The translations under genes were made by a program, and so were the position numbers. From NCBI GenBank assembly GCA_034112085.1, contig JAWUWD010000146.1:1-9816 (forward strand): a stretch of DNA of 9,816 nucleotides, read 5' to 3'. Below are positions 7,265 through 9,816 of this stretch, piece by piece. The notes under the pieces are model-generated. The model worked only from the letters and a program-made list of their open reading frames with translations. It did not search any database and was not told where the DNA came from. This stretch comes from JAWUWD01 sp034112085 (GTDB lineage Bacteria; Bacteroidota; Bacteroidia; Cytophagales; Cyclobacteriaceae). Each line of letters opens with the position of its first letter. Position 1 is the first letter of the stretch.

Positions 7265-8619
7265 TGCAGGTCAAAAAAATAAAAAACTCAATAGTAATAA
7301 TAATAGTACTTGTGACAACTTTGACTCAGGTCATTGCACAAGATCAAGTACTGAAATTTAAAGAGGCGGTGGATATTGCTTTGAAAAACAACATCAATTT
7401 GAAGCAACAGCTTAATCAATTGAATGTCAATAATATCCAAAAGACTTCTAGTTTAACCCAACTAGGCCCTTCTATCAACGCTCGTGGTAACTTAGGGAGA
7501 AATGACGGTAACTCTTTCAATCAACAAGAAGGACGTGTGATCAATGGTACAGTGGACTTCATGAGTGGTTCTATAAATGCTAATATGCCACTTTTCAATG
7601 GCATGAATAGAATCAATACTTATAGACAATCCAAAAGCGAATTAGAATCTCAAATTCACTTAATAAAGAGGACCAATCAGGATGTAATTCAACAAGTATC
7701 TAATCAATATTTGCAATGCCTATTAGATATCCAATTGTTAGCAATAGGTCAGGCGAACCTTGATACACAAAAGAAAATACTACAGCAAATAAATGAACAA
7801 GTTGAGGCAGGTAGTCGCGCAAAAATAGACGCATTTAATCAAGAAGTTCAGCTGAAAAATGCAGAGTTGCAATTGCTTAGAGCTCAAATTACGTTGAGGA
7901 ATGATAAATTAACTTTGTCACAGACGCTTCAATTGAGTGATGAGCCATCTTTTGAAGTCACAGAACCAAATTGGGATGTAAATACAATATCATTATCAGA
8001 TAATACTATTGAAAATTTGTATGAGCAATCTTTGAATAGTAGAGCAGATCTATTACAAGCGAAATCCAATGAAAAAGCAGCTAATTTCAGCTTTAAATCT
8101 ACAAAGGGAAATTATTTACCATCGTTAAATTTATTTTTCTCATATGGTTCTCAGTACAACAATATAAAAGGTTTTGAAAACAGGACGTTTGATCAACAGT
8201 TTCTTGAAGATAATTTGCAAACTACTTATGGTCTTTCTTTCAATATACCAATATTCGGAGGGCTGTCAACAAGATTATCGGCTATGCAATCAAAAGTCCA
8301 ATACGAAAATGCAAAATTGAATACTGCAAATACTGAATCTACTGTTAAGGCAGACGTATTGCGAGCACATCAAAACTACCAGGATGCACTTATTAACTTT
8401 GAGGCATCCAAGGCACAGTTAGATGCAGCAGAGTTGTCATACTCCTTGGAGAATGAAAGATACACCCTAGGTGCCTCTGATCTTGTGGCATTTACTCAAG
8501 CGAGTCAGTCGTTTGTATCAGCAAAAGCTGATATGGCTAGTGCACGATATAATTTGCTATTTCAGGACATTCTTTTACAATACGCTACAGGAACGCTTAA
8601 AATTGAAGATATTCCATAG
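7264..8619 (+). CDS. TolC-family outer-membrane efflux protein
   Basis: This is a complete 451-residue protein with a signal peptide (1 to about 25, cleavage near QVIAQ) and the two-fold repeat typical of outer-membrane factors. The first repeat opens with LKFKEAVDIALKNNINLKQQ and has a membrane strand region ending NANMPLFNGMNR (about 106-117). The second repeats this as SFNIPIFGGLSTRLSAMQSK (about 335-354). Long Gln/Asn-rich coiled-coil helices lie between them. Trimers form a beta-barrel with a periplasmic tunnel that docks onto a membrane-fusion protein and an inner-membrane pump. The start overlaps the ABC ATPase stop by one base, and a strong terminator follows 24 bases after the stop. 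These two genes therefore form a complete two-gene operon. The adaptor and permease must be encoded elsewhere, or be shared. Confidence 0.93.
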   Translation: MQVKKIKNSIVIIIVLVTTLTQVIAQDQVLKFKEAVDIALKNNINLKQQLNQLNVNNIQKTSSLTQLGPSINARGNLGRNDGNSFNQQEGRVINGTVDFMSGSINANMPLFNGMNRINTYRQSKSELESQIHLIKRTNQDVIQQVSNQYLQCLLDIQLLAIGQANLDTQKKILQQINEQVEAGSRAKIDAFNQEVQLKNAELQLLRAQITLRNDKLTLSQTLQLSDEPSFEVTEPNWDVNTISLSDNTIENLYEQSLNSRADLLQAKSNEKAANFSFKSTKGNYLPSLNLFFSYGSQYNNIKGFENRTFDQQFLEDNLQTTYGLSFNIPIFGGLSTRLSAMQSKVQYENAKLNTANTESTVKADVLRAHQNYQDALINFEASKAQLDAAELSYSLENERYTLGASDLVAFTQASQSFVSAKADMASARYNLLFQDILLQYATGTLKIEDIP

Positions 8620-8643
8620 ACAGAATGTTTCAATAAATTAATC

Positions 8644-8676
8644 AAAACTCCTGACCTTGCGGTTAGGAGTTTTTTT
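8644..8676 (+). terminator. Rho-independent terminator of the ABC-TolC operon
   Basis: AAAACTCCTGACC (8644-8656) pairs with GGTTAGGAGTTTT (8661-8673) over 13 base pairs with one G-T wobble. The loop is TTGC. The stem runs into seven consecutive T residues (8670-8676). It cleanly ends the operon before the rpsA promoter region. Confidence 0.92.
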
Positions 8677-8712
8677 GTTGTAAAGTCATTCACATAAATA
8701 AATAAATATACT

Positions 8713-8720
8713 TACCTTTG
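8713..8720 (+). promoter_or_regulatory. Promoter -7 element of rpsA (TACCTTTG)
   Basis: TACCTTTG is an exact match to the Bacteroidota housekeeping -7 motif TAnnTTTG. It follows an AT-only tract with three TAAA repeats (8695-8710), as is common at strong ribosomal promoters. No clear TTG is present at the expected -33 position near 8690. Transcription would start near 8725-8728, giving a leader of roughly 95 bases. Confidence 0.6.
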
Positions 8721-8724
8721 CGCT

Positions 8725-8797
8725 CCGCTCAAGTGGGCGGTTTCACGAAAGTGAATTATTTACAACTATTTTGCATTCCAGTTGCTCGTAGAATGCA
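8725..8797 (+). promoter_or_regulatory. Structured rpsA 5' leader with three hairpins
   Basis: Three consecutive stem-loops can be drawn. The first is CCGCTC (8725-8730) with GGGCGG (8735-8740). The second is TTCAC with GTGAA around a GAAA tetraloop (8742-8755). The third is TGCATTC (8772-8778) with GAATGCA (8791-8797) around a 12-base loop. The start codon follows 24 bases later. It has A at -3 and -6 (ATTATTATG) and no Shine-Dalgarno sequence, as usual in the phylum. S1 is autoregulated through its leader in proteobacteria; a similar role here is inference. I do not recognise this as a known motif class. Confidence 0.5.
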
Positions 8798-8821
8798 TGT
8801 AATCATAGAGCGATTATTATT

Positions 8822-9816
8822 ATGGCAAAAGCTAAAGAAACTACTGAAGAGAAAGTAGAAAAGGTGGTAGAAGCGAAAGCAGAAACAACCAAAAAAGCAG
8901 CAACAAAAAAAACTGCTGCTGAAAAGGCTCCTGATGCTCCTAAAACTGAGAAAAAAGCAGTTGAAATCGAAGAGGTAGCTGTTGAAGCTCCTAAAGCTGA
9001 AGAGAAACCTGTCGAAAAGGAAGAAAAACCAGCTTTTAAGGTCTATCCTAAGAGAACTGAACCAAAGAAATTGGCAGAACCTAGTGGAGATGATTTTGAT
9101 TGGGATATGGCCGGTACTCAAGGGTTCGGTGAGGACTATTCTTCTGAAGAGAAAGAAGGTATGGCACAAGTTTATGGTGACACTTTGACTACAATTACTG
9201 AAAAGGAAGTAGTAAAAGGAATCATCGTAGGATTGAATAACAGAGATATCATTCTTAACATTGGATTCAAATCTGATGGATTGGTATCAGCTGCAGAATT
9301 CAGAGATCAGCCTGATTTGAAATTAGGTGACGAAGTAGAAGTTTATATTGAAGAGCAAGAGAATGCAAGTGGTCAGTTAGTGCTTTCTAGAAGAAAGGCT
9401 AAGATCGTTAAAGCATGGGAGAATATCCAAGGTGCGCTTGATAATGATACAATCATTGAAGGTGTAGTGAAGAGAAGAACTAAAGGTGGATTGATCGTAG
9501 ATGTATATGGTGTAGAAGCATTCTTGCCGGGATCTCAGATCGATGTGAAACCTATTAGAGACTTTGATGTATTTGTAGGTAAGAAAATGGAAGTGAAAGT
9601 TGTGAAAATCAACTACACTAACGATAACGTAGTCGTATCTCATAAAGTGTTGATCGAGAAAGATCTTGAGAAGCAAAAAGCTGAGATATTGAATAACCTT
9701 GAGAAAGGACAAATCCTAGAAGGTGTAATCAAGAACATGACTAACTTCGGTGTATTCATCGACCTTGGTGGTGTAGATGGATTATTGCATATCACAGACA
9801 TCTCTTGGGGTAGAAT
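8822..9816 (+). CDS. rpsA: 30S ribosomal protein S1 (partial, 3' end outside window)
   Basis: The frame is open from ATG at 8822 to the window end, giving 331 complete codons. The first 75 or so residues are a Lys/Glu/Ala-rich, low-complexity tail. A conserved segment follows (DFDWDMAGTQGFGEDYSSEE, 91-110). OB-fold S1 repeats then occur at about 128-192 (VVKGIIVGLNNRDIILNIGF), about 210-278 (EGVVKRRTKGGLIVDVYGVE, then AFLPGSQID) and from about 297 (EGVIKNMTNFGVFIDLGGVD, then GLLHITDISWG), where the window cuts. The first repeats of S1 attach it to the ribosome and later ones bind mRNA, which matters most for mRNAs lacking Shine-Dalgarno sequences, as in this genome. It is transcribed from its own promoter after the operon terminator. 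The motifs and tail fit Bacteroidota S1. Frame choice is clear because other frames are interrupted. Confidence 0.95.
   Translation, partial: MAKAKETTEEKVEKVVEAKAETTKKAATKKTAAEKAPDAPKTEKKAVEIEEVAVEAPKAEEKPVEKEEKPAFKVYPKRTEPKKLAEPSGDDFDWDMAGTQGFGEDYSSEEKEGMAQVYGDTLTTITEKEVVKGIIVGLNNRDIILNIGFKSDGLVSAAEFRDQPDLKLGDEVEVYIEEQENASGQLVLSRRKAKIVKAWENIQGALDNDTIIEGVVKRRTKGGLIVDVYGVEAFLPGSQIDVKPIRDFDVFVGKKMEVKVVKINYTNDNVVVSHKVLIEKDLEKQKAEILNNLEKGQILEGVIKNMTNFGVFIDLGGVDGLLHITDISWGR

Noticed and set aside
8756..9712. Antisense open frames 8756-9169 and 9377-9712, and a plus-strand frame 8982-9188
   Set aside because: All lie within the rpsA leader or coding sequence in other frames. The Phe/Ser/Cys-rich antisense peptide is just the complement of Lys/Glu-rich codons.

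Overview
The window looks like a chromosomal segment of a member of the Bacteroidota, most likely a Cytophagales-type gliding or marine bacterium. This rests on several signs: AT-rich DNA, genes without Shine-Dalgarno sequences, a TAnnTTTG-type promoter, a PorE-like protein, SPOR/OmpA periplasmic proteins, a split-type transketolase start, and an S1 ribosomal protein with a Lys/Glu/Ala-rich N-terminal tail. The phylum is well supported; the order is inference.

Layout. At the left edge, on the minus strand, lies the first ~49 codons of a transketolase N-terminal subunit (1-149). A complete MscS-family mechanosensitive channel (238-1152) precedes it on the same strand. Divergent from these is a 767-residue envelope protein (1282-3585) with the domain order of PorE: TPR, beta-propeller, carboxypeptidase-regulatory-like domain, OmpA_C. 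Converging on it are two tandem paralogues on the minus strand, each with signal peptide, SPOR domain, beta-rich middle domain and OmpA_C domain. The upstream copy (4961-6283) is intact. The downstream copy (3595-4878) carries an in-frame TAA at 3742-3744 exactly where the intact copy has Tyr392, and the remaining 48 codons are perfectly preserved after it. A strong hairpin terminator separates the two copies.

Across a ~300-base divergent region with clustered palindromes and direct repeats lies a two-gene operon. It encodes a LolD/MacB-type ABC ATPase (6584-7264) and a TolC-family outer-membrane factor (7264-8619), overlapping by one base, and ends in a textbook terminator. Neither a permease nor a membrane-fusion adaptor is present. 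The right edge holds the first 331 codons of rpsA (8822-9816, open at the window end), preceded by a TACCTTTG promoter element and a leader with three consecutive hairpins.

Together the central genes form an envelope and peptidoglycan-interaction neighbourhood: three OmpA_C proteins, all lacking the usual diaminopimelate-binding Asp. It is flanked by an envelope channel, an export operon and housekeeping genes. There are no tRNAs, rRNAs, CRISPR arrays, transposases or phage genes. The observations most worth following are the freshly truncated SPOR-OmpA paralogue, the unusual OmpA_C insertion and Asp-to-Asn change shared by both paralogues, and the structured rpsA leader.
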